8,090 nucleotides of DNA. Source: Ruminococcus sp. CAG:403 (lineage in GTDB: Bacteria > Bacillota > Clostridia > Oscillospirales > Ruminococcaceae). Made by a program: the position numbers and the translations under genes. The notes under the pieces were generated by a model that saw only the letters and a program-made list of their open reading frames with translations, was not told the origin of the DNA and did no database searches. Position 1 is the first letter of the stretch, and each line of letters starts with the position of its first letter. Positions 1 through 6,414 of this stretch are shown one piece after another. The DNA lies in assembly GCA_000437255.1 (NCBI GenBank), contig FR899071.1, positions 7,568-15,657 on the forward strand, given 5' to 3'.

Positions 1-177
1 CGCCGTTTCACCAGCCAGCTCCATCTCATCGGTTTCCATCATATAAATATAGTGGCCGAAAATTTTAGGTGTTTCGCTTCTGGAGAATAGGATATCGGTA
101 ACCAACGCTACCGCAATCACCAAAATCATCAGAATGACGATCACAATACGGATGACAGACATTGCTTTTTTCTTCAT
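1..177 (-). CDS. Membrane-anchored S26 signal-peptidase-like protein, N-terminal part only
   Basis: This is the first 59 codons of a gene that runs off the left edge. The start ATG at 175-177 follows an AGGAAGG-type ribosome site about 6 bases upstream. The protein opens with MKKKAMSVIR, then a single hydrophobic segment (about residues 8-31, rich in I, V and L), which is a short cytoplasmic tail plus an N-terminal membrane anchor. The next stretch, P37-K-I-F-G-H-Y, resembles the strand before the active site of S26B signal peptidases (PxxxGYxxxxVxSGSM). In that family the Ser just before the Met is the catalytic nucleophile; here the stretch reads E48-T-D-E-M52, with Glu51 at that place. If the alignment is right, this is a non-catalytic or diverged relative. 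The Lys of the catalytic dyad would lie outside the window, so the family call is tentative. A plain single-pass membrane protein is the alternative. Confidence 0.5.
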   Translation of the reverse strand, partial: MKKKAMSVIRIVIVILMILVIAVALVTDILFSRSETPKIFGHYIYMMETDEMELAGETA

Positions 178-227
178 AGCAGTTCCTTCCTTTTGACATT
201 TTTATATCAGAATATCAGATTAACCCT

Positions 228-256
228 ATTATAACATACTTCTCCGGGAAATTCAA
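228..256 (-). promoter_or_regulatory. Sigma-A-type promoter of the S26-like gene
   Basis: Read on the minus strand, TTGAAT (251-256) is followed after 17 bases by a perfect TATAAT (228-233). The predicted start of transcription is near 221, giving a leader of about 44 bases before the ATG at 177. It is divergent from the tRNA promoter at 296-323. Confidence 0.7.
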
Positions 257-295
257 TTTATTTTTGAGATTTTTTTATTTTTTTTAAGATTCCGC
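257..295. other. A/T-tract DNA between two divergent promoters
   Basis: This stretch is almost entirely A and T, with long T-runs on the plus strand around 261-285. It sits directly upstream of the -35 boxes of both divergent promoters. Such tracts act as UP-like elements for RNA polymerase alpha subunits, which fits a strongly expressed tRNA operon. The role is inferred from composition and position only. Confidence 0.35.
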
Positions 296-323
296 TTGAC
301 ATTTACAGAAAATATGGTATAAT
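296..323 (+). promoter_or_regulatory. Strong promoter of the tRNA operon
   Basis: Perfect consensus TTGACA (296-301) and TATAAT (318-323) are separated by 16 bases. Transcription should begin near 330, leaving a leader of about 55 bases before the first tRNA at 385. There is no good start codon with a ribosome site in the leader, so it is probably removed during tRNA maturation. Confidence 0.85.
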
Positions 324-384
324 CATTATAGTGTTGCATCAAACAGGCTTGTTTGCTTGCAAAGGAAAACAATCAAAACAGGAC

Positions 385-460
385 GCTGGAATAGCTCAGT
401 TGGTAGAGCAGCGCATTCGTAATGCGCAGGTCGCGTGTTCAAGTCACGTTTCCAGCTCCA
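385..460 (+). tRNA. tRNA-Thr (anticodon CGU)
   Basis: This 76-base cloverleaf has the acceptor stem GCTGGAA/TTCCAGC, discriminator T and an encoded CCA end. The anticodon stem GCGCA/TGCGC encloses the loop TTCGTAA, with anticodon CGT at 418-420, which reads ACG. The T arm carries the conserved TTCAAGT loop. It is the first of three tRNA genes behind one promoter. Confidence 0.96.
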
Positions 461-491
461 TTTTTATTTTTAGGTTCAGCAAATACAGCAT

Positions 492-565
492 GCGGGTGTA
501 GTTCAGTGGTAAAACATCAGCTTCCCAAGCTGAGGTTGCGGGTTCGATTCCCGTCACCCGCTCCA
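492..565 (+). tRNA. tRNA-Gly (anticodon CCC)
   Basis: This 74-base cloverleaf has a perfect seven-pair acceptor stem GCGGGTG/CACCCGC, discriminator T and an encoded CCA. The anticodon stem TCAGC/GCTGA encloses TTCCCAA, with anticodon CCC at 524-526, which reads GGG. The T arm is GCGGG-TTCGATT-CCCGT. The last D-stem pair is a C-A mismatch, which is commonly tolerated at that position. It lies 31 bases after tRNA-Thr. Confidence 0.96.
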
Positions 566-574
566 AATCATTTT

Positions 575-650
575 GGGGCATTGGCGCAGTTGGGAGCGCG
601 CCACACTGGCAGTGTGGAGGTCAGGGGTTCGAACCCCCTATGCTCCACCA
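575..650 (+). tRNA. tRNA-Ala (anticodon GGC)
   Basis: This 76-base cloverleaf has acceptor stem GGGGCAT/ATGCTCC, which contains the G3-U70 wobble pair that marks tRNA-Ala. Discriminator A and an encoded CCA follow. The anticodon stem CCACA/TGTGG encloses CTGGCAG, with anticodon GGC at 608-610, which reads GCC and GCU. It starts only 9 bases after tRNA-Gly, so the two are surely on one transcript. Confidence 0.97.
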
Positions 651-654
651 GTAC

Positions 655-699
655 AAAAAGCACGTAATTTCGGACATTCTCCGGGTTTACGTGCTTTTT
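655..699. terminator. Bidirectional terminator between the tRNA operon and the protease gene
   Basis: The arms AAAAAGCACGTAA (655-667) and TTACGTGCTTTTT (687-699) pair perfectly over 13 bases. The 19-base loop holds a second small stem, CGGA (671-674) with TCCG (680-683). On the plus strand the stem ends in TTTTTCTTT, five bases after tRNA-Ala. On the minus strand it ends in TTTTTGTAC, 14 bases after the protease stop codon. One element therefore serves two converging genes. Confidence 0.88.
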
Positions 700-713
700 C
701 TTTACCTGTATGA

Positions 714-2750
714 TCACTTTTGCAGGAGTTCTTCAAAAGTCACCGAATTGCCAACCGCTGCTTCTGCATAATATGTCAGAATCAGTGTCGCATCCCGCAG
801 CGCAATGGTGCCATCCTGATCCACATCTGCCCCTAAAAACTGCCGAGCGGTGATGGCAATCGGATCCTTGACTGCACTTTGTGCATACCAGGTCAGCGCC
901 AGCGTGGCATCAGAAAGTGTAACACTAGAATCCCAATTACAATCCCCCAGCTTTGCATCTGAAATGGAATCATAGAGATGTGCTGGATAGGAAACCACGC
1001 CTTCGGCTTCCAAATCCGTCAGCAACTGTAAAGCTGCCAAATCAATTTCTTCCTGCGTACAAGTGCCGTCTTCTGCTGCTGTCAGCATTTGCTGTGCTGC
1101 TGAATAGGCAGTCAATTCTGTTCCATCTTCCAATGACTCTGCCAGTGCACAAGCTTCTGTCAGCTGCTTCATGGAATACGATTCTGCTGTTGCCTGCTGC
1201 ACAACCGCCTTTAAAACCACATTCCCCATCTTGGTGCCGTCTCTGGAAGTAAGCTCTGTTGTATCCCTCCAGCCATAATTGCCCCACTTTACATAACTTT
1301 GTCCCGGCGCTGCATAAAAATACTCGGACAATCCGGATGCCTGTTCCACATTTCGTTCAATATACTGATAGGCTGTCTCGCCGGATTCCGTATCATTCCG
1401 CAGCTGCAAAACAACAGCAAACCGCTGCCCTTTTTGAAGCGAAACCGGTTTCGGGAAGGAAATGGTTTTCATTCCATGATAAAACACCGTACCTTCTGTT
1501 TCTGCTGCCAGCGTTCCGTCCTCCGGAGAATTGGCATCTGCATCCAGCAAGTATATTTGTGCCTGATACCAGAGCGTGCTGCTGTTTGCTTCTGAATTGT
1601 AAAAGGAAAGCTCTGTTAAACTGCCGTCTGTTTCTGCTGTAAAAATGTTGGAAACTGCATCCATGCTAAATGCGCTCATGGAACCAATTCCATCATATTG
1701 ATAGACCTGCTCCGTTGCAGAAGCCGGCTGCATTTGAAATTGTGTAAACTCTCCCAGAGTTGTTTCTTCATAGGACATCCAGAAATATCCGTTGTCCATA
1801 ACATCCGGACCCCAGCTGTTTTTGCAAAGCCAGGCACCGTTTTCCTCCGGCATAGCGGCGGCACGGAAATGGCTGCGGTCAAACTGATCGTCCCATCCGA
1901 CAATTGTAATGGCATGGCTGGCATAGTCATGCCCAATTCGTTTGGTTTGATAATAGGCAAAATCGTCTGACAGGACACCGCCGGAGTAATATGAGGCATA
2001 GACTCCGCCGTCTTCCAGAATCCATCTTTTTACCGTCTCAATGGATTCCGCATCCAGAGCACCATCTGAATCCGGCAGCATATTGGAAGCATGCAGCCGA
2101 AAAGCCGATGCATACCGCTGATATTCGGAATATCCCGCTTCCCAATCGGTATAAGGAACATTGTCTTCCAATTGCGCACCCAATCCGCTTCCCAATGCAT
2201 AAGCTGCCACCGTGGCATTGCCGCCGCCGGAACCCTTTCCATCCAGTTCCAGCCAGTCGCCATAACGAAGATCCGTCCAATTGGTTGGTTCTGTATAGGG
2301 AAACCATCCTAGATGTGCTTCAGAAAGATCCAGTTCTCCGTTCTCCGACAGCCAATCTTCCGGAATTGATACACCTTGTTTCAACAAATTCGATTCGCAG
2401 GCACTCAAAACAGCAAACGCCCAGCAAAGACCTTCACTTCCCTGATTCTTTACCGAAGTCACGCAGGATTCCTCCCGCAGATCATACGATTCCGGCAAAC
2501 TTTGCGCCTGCACCAAATGCTGCTCCTCCGCTGCTTGCGGGAGAGCTGTTTCCGGTGGATCATAGGACACCCCATCCTGATCCACCAGTGTGGTATGCAG
2601 ATAACCGTCCTGCTGCTGCAAAATCATATCCACACGATCGGGAAGCCGCAGCATTTGCTGTGCTTCCGAAAGCGCCGCAGCCGGTTTCCCGCACCAAATA
2701 CCAAGCAGGATGGCGGCGACACTTCCTGCCAGCCAATTCATTCGATTCAT
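714..2750 (-). CDS. Secreted papain-family (C1) cysteine protease with lectin-like domain and C-terminal dockerin
   Basis: This 678-residue protein probably cleaves peptides outside the cell while docked on a cellulosome-like scaffold. It starts at an ATG 7 bases after GGAGG. A signal peptide spans about residues 1-26 (hydrophobic WLAGSVAAILLG, likely cut after KPAAA). The C1 domain covers about 86-340. Its active site is visible as Q103 (oxyanion hole), C109 in GLCWAF, H279 in SHAITIVGW and N311 in KNSWG, so it should be active. Residues about 350-515 resemble the lectin-like domain that follows C1 domains in many Clostridia proteins (SNIFTAETDGSLTELSFYN, then PVSLQKGQRFAVVL). A helical linker (about 520-585) follows. 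Residues about 600-678 form a dockerin with two calcium loops, D603-N605-D607-D614 and D642-D644-D646-D653. The gene has its own promoter and shares no operon with its neighbours. The natural substrate is unknown. Confidence 0.93.
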   Translation of the reverse strand: MNRMNWLAGSVAAILLGIWCGKPAAALSEAQQMLRLPDRVDMILQQQDGYLHTTLVDQDGVSYDPPETALPQAAEEQHLVQAQSLPESYDLREESCVTSVKNQGSEGLCWAFAVLSACESNLLKQGVSIPEDWLSENGELDLSEAHLGWFPYTEPTNWTDLRYGDWLELDGKGSGGGNATVAAYALGSGLGAQLEDNVPYTDWEAGYSEYQRYASAFRLHASNMLPDSDGALDAESIETVKRWILEDGGVYASYYSGGVLSDDFAYYQTKRIGHDYASHAITIVGWDDQFDRSHFRAAAMPEENGAWLCKNSWGPDVMDNGYFWMSYEETTLGEFTQFQMQPASATEQVYQYDGIGSMSAFSMDAVSNIFTAETDGSLTELSFYNSEANSSTLWYQAQIYLLDADANSPEDGTLAAETEGTVFYHGMKTISFPKPVSLQKGQRFAVVLQLRNDTESGETAYQYIERNVEQASGLSEYFYAAPGQSYVKWGNYGWRDTTELTSRDGTKMGNVVLKAVVQQATAESYSMKQLTEACALAESLEDGTELTAYSAAQQMLTAAEDGTCTQEEIDLAALQLLTDLEAEGVVSYPAHLYDSISDAKLGDCNWDSSVTLSDATLALTWYAQSAVKDPIAITARQFLGADVDQDGTIALRDATLILTYYAEAAVGNSVTFEELLQK

Positions 2751-2757
2751 CTACCCA

Positions 2758-2762
2758 CCTCC
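2758..2762 (-). promoter_or_regulatory. Ribosome binding site of the C1 protease
   Basis: GGAGG lies 7 bases before the ATG at 2750. It supports this start over the in-frame Met at codon 4, which would be 16 bases from the site. Confidence 0.8.
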
Positions 2763-2770
2763 TTTTTCCT

Positions 2771-2800
2771 ATCATACCATATTTCAGGATGAATTGTCAA
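2771..2800 (-). promoter_or_regulatory. Promoter of the C1 protease gene
   Basis: On the minus strand a perfect TTGACA (2795-2800) precedes TATGAT (2771-2776) by 18 bases. Transcription should start near 2764, giving a very short leader just long enough for the ribosome site. A second TTGACA lies 12 bases further upstream (2807-2812). It has no matching -10 box at normal spacing. Confidence 0.75.
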
Positions 2801-2825
2801 CTTTTTTGTCAAAATCGAACAAATC

Positions 2826-2874
2826 AAAACGGACATACAACCATTCCTCATCCGAAAGGCTGTATGTCCGTTTT
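2826..2874 (-). terminator. Terminator of the NRPS operon
   Basis: Two 17-base arms (2826-2842 and 2858-2874) flank a 15-base loop, 22 bases after the stop of the FabZ-like gene. In the minus-strand RNA all 17 positions pair, one of them as G-U. In a plus-strand RNA the same position would be an A-C mismatch, so the hairpin suits the minus strand. The stem ends in TTTTGATTTG, a modest T-rich tail. It separates the NRPS operon from the protease promoter. Confidence 0.85.
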
Positions 2875-2896
2875 TCTCTTTTTTTCAAACCGATGG

Positions 2897-3337
2897 TTAA
2901 GATTCTGTCGGATCAACCACCACAAAACAAATCTCGCACGATACTGCACGCTCTTTTCCGACAAAAGCTTCTGCTGCTGCAATGCCAATGGTTCCTTTCT
3001 TCAAGCGCACTTTTACAAAAAGATCCAATTGATCCCCCGGAACAACCGCACGGTAGAAATTGGCCTTATCGATTCCACCGAACAAACTGAGTTTTCCGCT
3101 TAGCTCCGGCTGGGAAAGCAGGCAAACAGCACCTGCCTGCGCCAACATCTCTACAATTAAAACGCCTGGCGTAACTGGTGCATGCCCCTGAAACCAGAAG
3201 TCATCTGCCCGAATGGTTCTTTTTGCCTGTACGCTGACACCGACTTCCATTGCTACCACTTCATCGATCAACAGAAAAGGAGGACGGTGCGGAATTACCT
3301 GCATAATTTCTTCCTGGTTCATTCTTCTGTCTGCCAT
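2897..3337 (-). CDS. FabZ-like hot-dog-fold 3-hydroxyacyl-ACP dehydratase with a shortened active-site loop
   Basis: This 146-residue protein has the usual FabZ length and motifs: IPHRPPFLLID (15-25), FQGH (49-52), PGVLIVEMLAQAG (57-69), GGIDKANFYRAVVPGDQL (87-104) and a C-terminal beta strand. FabZ enzymes dehydrate 3-hydroxyacyl groups on an acyl carrier protein, using a His and a Glu. Here these are H52 and E63. The stretch between them is GHAPVTPG instead of the usual GHFPGNPVMPG, three residues shorter. It begins at the ATG behind AGGAGGAGG; a longer reading from 3376 has no ribosome site and overlaps the NRPS gene. It follows the NRPS gene by 17 bases and ends the operon. It may act on a carrier-bound intermediate or make an acyl chain for the product, rather than being the housekeeping fabZ. 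That role is inferred from position. Confidence 0.8.
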   Translation of the reverse strand: MADRRMNQEEIMQVIPHRPPFLLIDEVVAMEVGVSVQAKRTIRADDFWFQGHAPVTPGVLIVEMLAQAGAVCLLSQPELSGKLSLFGGIDKANFYRAVVPGDQLDLFVKVRLKKGTIGIAAAEAFVGKERAVSCEICFVVVDPTES

Positions 3338-3341
3338 CCGG

Positions 3342-3351
3342 CTCCTCCTCC
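3342..3351 (-). promoter_or_regulatory. Ribosome binding site that fixes the FabZ-like start
   Basis: GGAGGAGGAG lies about 4-6 bases before the ATG at 3337 and directly after the NRPS stop codon at 3355-3357. It makes the shorter 146-residue reading the correct one. Confidence 0.8.
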
Positions 3352-3354
3352 TTT

Positions 3355-6300
3355 TTACAGCATAGCATCGATGCAATCTTTCAATGTTGCACTGCTGATG
3401 ATCTGAAAGACGGATACTTCTTTTCCAAGTACACGCTTCAACTTAGCAGAAAGCTTAACCGCAGACAGAGAATTTCCACCCATTTCATAAAAGTTGACGG
3501 ACTCATCCGGAATCTCGCAGTCCAGCTCATCTTCAAACAATTCCAAAATAGCAAGACGTTCCGCACTGCAATCCGTCCGCTCCACAGCAGGAGCCGGTGT
3601 CTCTTCCTGCACATGCTGGAGAATAATCTCTGCCAGTTTCGTTCTATCATGCTTTCCATTATGCGTCAGCGGCATCTGATCCACTCTTACAAATGTCTTT
3701 GGAATCATATACTCCGGCAATTCTGTTTTCAAATACGCATACAGTTCACTGGCTGGAATCTCACGCTTGGCAACATACACCGCTGCAAGCAGCTCCTGCT
3801 CAGGAAGGTAAACCACTGCTGCGTGGTAAAGATCTTCCTGCTGTTCCAGAATGCATTCAATTCCGGACAGCTCAATTCGCTTACCGTGAATTTTTACCTG
3901 AAAATCCGTTCTTCCCAGAAAGAGCAATTCTCCATTCGGCAATCTGCTTCCCATATCGCCCGTGTTATAACACCGCATGCCATTCCATTCGATAAATCTC
4001 TTTGCCGTTTCTTCAGGGTTGCCTTTATAACCGGCAGCTAATCCAATTCCTGTAACATACATGGTTCCGCTTACCCCAATTGGGCATTCTTCTAAATTTT
4101 GATCCAAAATATGATACTGTGTATTGGGCAGCGGCGCACCATATGGAATGCAATCGTTTTGCAAATCGGCTTCTGTCACCCGATGCTGAATGTTCCAAAT
4201 GGTGGTTTCAGAAGGCCCTCCTACATTATAAACTGTCACATTGGGAAATGTCTGATACAGGAATTCAGCCACGCCAGCTTTCAGCGTTTCCCCACCATGC
4301 ATCACACGTTTCAAAGAAAGATCCGTGGCAGGAATCTGGTTGGCACGAAGATGCAGCATCAACATTTCCATAAAAGAAGGTACCGACTGCCAAATTGCAA
4401 TTTGATTCTCCTGCATGAGGGAAATCCACGCACCCGGATCCATTGCCTGCTGCTCATCCGGAATGACTGCACATCCACCGAAGAAGAAATATCCAATGGT
4501 ATCAAAGATTGCCATATCGTGACAGAAATTGGTAATGGCAAACAGCTTATCCCCTTCCTGGAAATCAAAGATCCGGTGGGTATACTCCAGACAGTTGATA
4601 AGTCCCTGATCTCTCAGCATAACACTTTTGGGGTATCCCGTCGTACCCGATGTATTGATCAGAATATGGACGTCCCTGCTGTCTGTTTGATGTGGTGTAA
4701 AGTGCGGCACTGCATTCCAATCGATTTCCTCCAGAACAAGCACCGTCTGATTGGGACAATCCGGAAGCTTCTGTTGCAGCGCTGCACAAGTGATGATAGT
4801 CCGGCTATCCGTTTGCTGCAAACAGTGGGCAATGCCGGAAGCGGATAGTTCAATATCCAGCGGCATATAGGCTCTGCCGGAAAGCAGCGTTGCATAAGCT
4901 GAAACAAACTGTCCCAAAGACTTCGGCAGGAAAATGGCAACTGTCCCCGTCTCCTTTTGCAGCAGTTCTCCCAAGATGCTGGATCTGCGGTATACTTCTG
5001 CATAGGAATAGGATTGTCCTTTATAGATGCAGGCCGTTCGGTCTGCATACTGTGAAAAGGCATACAGCAAAACATCATTGATGGTCGATTCTATCAACGG
5101 CTTCTGATTGTTGTTTACTGCCTCTATGATCGCTTGTGTTTTTTGGGGAAGTGCCAAGGTTCTATTTTTCCCCTTGCTCTTCAAGGTATCTCGAATGGCA
5201 AGCAGGAACATCTCTGCCAGTTCTTCCACCACCCCAGCATCAAACAGTTCTTTCGGATAATTGATGGAAATACTCGGAACTCCATGGAGCAGCAAGATGT
5301 GGGTCTCCAGCAGTGCCTGATTGGTGTGAATCCGCCAATTGGTCTTGATAAAGTCCGCTCCCGGCTGATCGTCTCCAAACGGCAGCATGGTAAAAATAAT
5401 GTTTCTAGAATAATTGACCTGCTCCGGTTTGGTCAGCTGTACGGTTTCAGAACCGGAAAGAAACCGTGCTTTTTGAACAACCGACATGGTGGCAGCATTT
5501 CTTTGAACAAGTGTTTCCACATCTGCTTCCGGTTCTATTGCAACCGGAAAATACAGGTAATTGGAAAACAGTCCCACACTGTTCTCCATGCCTTCCATAT
5601 CCCGAAATCGAGCGGAACAAGGAACATTCAGGAAAAATTTCTGCGCACCGGAATATCGGGCAATTACCTTACTGAAAAGCGTCAGCAGCAGCAAAAACGG
5701 TGTCGTCTGCAACGTTTTGGCAAACGCCGCAAGCTCTTGGTACAAGGAACTGCCAATCTCTTTGCAAACGCAGGCATTGTGCCGCTCTGCCGGTTGAAAG
5801 GGATCTGATTTTGTCGGCATAGCGCATGCATCCGGTTCAAAGGTATCATACAGCTGCTTGACAGCCGCCCAATTCTGTGCATGCGAAGCAGAAGCTTTCT
5901 CCTGCCGGAGCCGCTCTGCATAATCTGCAAAATCAACCGTCTGGCAAAGTGACTTTCCGTTGTAAGCATCCCGCAGCTGTGCTAGGAACAAATCCCAGCT
6001 CATTCCATCTATGAGCAAACCGCTGATCTGAAAATGCACCTCTGCGGTATGATCCGGATGCTCATGAATCCGCACATGAATGGTACAGTCCTTTGGATCC
6101 ACGCCATTTGCCTGACAGATCTGCTCGGTTAATGCCGCACCGCTTTCTGCTACAACTTTTTCATCCAGCAAGCCTGCTTCTGCTTCCACCCACTCTGTTT
6201 CCGTATGCAACTGGCAGTGCAGCAGCGTATTGTTGCGCACAACGGCATCCAACGCCCGGTCAAACCGTTCTTTTTCAAACTGCGAAATTTTCGTGGAAAC

Positions 6301-6396
6301 ATACAGGAATGGATACTTTCCCCCTAAAAAAGAAGCAGGATGCATCCCCAGGCAGTATGTTTTTTGCAGATCGGTCAATTGCATGTTTTTTTCCAT
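3355..6396 (-). CDS. NRPS module: condensation/heterocyclization-like domain, adenylation domain, PCP
   Basis: This 1013-residue protein activates one amino acid and joins it to an upstream carrier-bound partner in the cytoplasm. Residues 1-425 are a condensation-superfamily domain of Cy type. It opens with LTDLQKTYCLG, and its core reads S125-G-L-L-I-D130-G-M-S133, where Cy domains have DxxxxDxxS, so the first Asp is Ser. Residues about 430-925 are the adenylation domain: A3 TSGTTGYPKS (582-591), A5 GGPSETT (726-732), A7 YNTGD (810-814), A8 GRTDFQVKIHGKRIELSGIE (828-847) and A10 NGK with K915. The specificity residues are D627, M628, F631, Q670, M699, G701, V725, I733, W734 and K915, nearest to the glycine code. 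Residues about 945-1013 are a PCP with GGNS and phosphopantetheine site S976. There is no thioesterase, reductase or epimerase, so the chain must leave by another protein. Confidence 0.94.
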   Translation of the reverse strand: MEKNMQLTDLQKTYCLGMHPASFLGGKYPFLYVSTKISQFEKERFDRALDAVVRNNTLLHCQLHTETEWVEAEAGLLDEKVVAESGAALTEQICQANGVDPKDCTIHVRIHEHPDHTAEVHFQISGLLIDGMSWDLFLAQLRDAYNGKSLCQTVDFADYAERLRQEKASASHAQNWAAVKQLYDTFEPDACAMPTKSDPFQPAERHNACVCKEIGSSLYQELAAFAKTLQTTPFLLLLTLFSKVIARYSGAQKFFLNVPCSARFRDMEGMENSVGLFSNYLYFPVAIEPEADVETLVQRNAATMSVVQKARFLSGSETVQLTKPEQVNYSRNIIFTMLPFGDDQPGADFIKTNWRIHTNQALLETHILLLHGVPSISINYPKELFDAGVVEELAEMFLLAIRDTLKSKGKNRTLALPQKTQAIIEAVNNNQKPLIESTINDVLLYAFSQYADRTACIYKGQSYSYAEVYRRSSILGELLQKETGTVAIFLPKSLGQFVSAYATLLSGRAYMPLDIELSASGIAHCLQQTDSRTIITCAALQQKLPDCPNQTVLVLEEIDWNAVPHFTPHQTDSRDVHILINTSGTTGYPKSVMLRDQGLINCLEYTHRIFDFQEGDKLFAITNFCHDMAIFDTIGYFFFGGCAVIPDEQQAMDPGAWISLMQENQIAIWQSVPSFMEMLMLHLRANQIPATDLSLKRVMHGGETLKAGVAEFLYQTFPNVTVYNVGGPSETTIWNIQHRVTEADLQNDCIPYGAPLPNTQYHILDQNLEECPIGVSGTMYVTGIGLAAGYKGNPEETAKRFIEWNGMRCYNTGDMGSRLPNGELLFLGRTDFQVKIHGKRIELSGIECILEQQEDLYHAAVVYLPEQELLAAVYVAKREIPASELYAYLKTELPEYMIPKTFVRVDQMPLTHNGKHDRTKLAEIILQHVQEETPAPAVERTDCSAERLAILELFEDELDCEIPDESVNFYEMGGNSLSAVKLSAKLKRVLGKEVSVFQIISSATLKDCIDAML

Positions 6397-6405
6397 AATC
6401 CGGTT

Positions 6406-6414
6406 CTCTCCTTA
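6406..6414 (-). promoter_or_regulatory. Ribosome binding site overlapping the preceding stop codon
   Basis: TAAGGAGAG contains both the stop TAA of the free-standing Cy gene and the ribosome site of the NRPS module. It sits 9 bases from the ATG at 6396, which points to translational coupling of the two proteins. Confidence 0.75.

Noticed and set aside
385..650. tRNA cluster as an integration site for a genomic island carrying the NRPS operon
   Set aside because: I saw no integrase and no direct repeat of a tRNA 3' end in the window, and the protease gene separates the two. The idea has no support here.
422..667. Open frame on the plus strand of 81 codons
   Set aside because: It runs through three tRNA genes, whose cloverleaf structures explain the sequence. 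It has no ribosome site.
2691..2750. Lipoprotein signal in the protease (Cys20 in GIWC)
   Set aside because: The residues before Cys do not fit the lipobox [LVI][ASTVI][GAS]C. A normal signal-peptidase site after KPAAA fits better.
1991..3103. A 370-codon open frame on the plus strand
   Set aside because: It lies antisense to the protease and the FabZ-like gene and crosses a promoter and a terminator. It is rich in H, P, R and F with no domain pattern, so it is a shadow of the real genes.
3338..3376. Longer start for the FabZ-like gene (13 extra residues)
   Set aside because: The added part is basic and unlike the family, overlaps the NRPS gene and lacks a ribosome site. The ATG at 3337 has AGGAGGAGG in front.
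4099..4848. A 249-codon open frame on the plus strand
   Set aside because: It is antisense to the adenylation domain, whose motifs are intact on the minus strand. It has no recognizable domain or ribosome site.
5134..5808. A 224-codon open frame on the plus strand
   Set aside because: It is antisense to the N-terminal Cy-like domain of the module and shows no protein family pattern.
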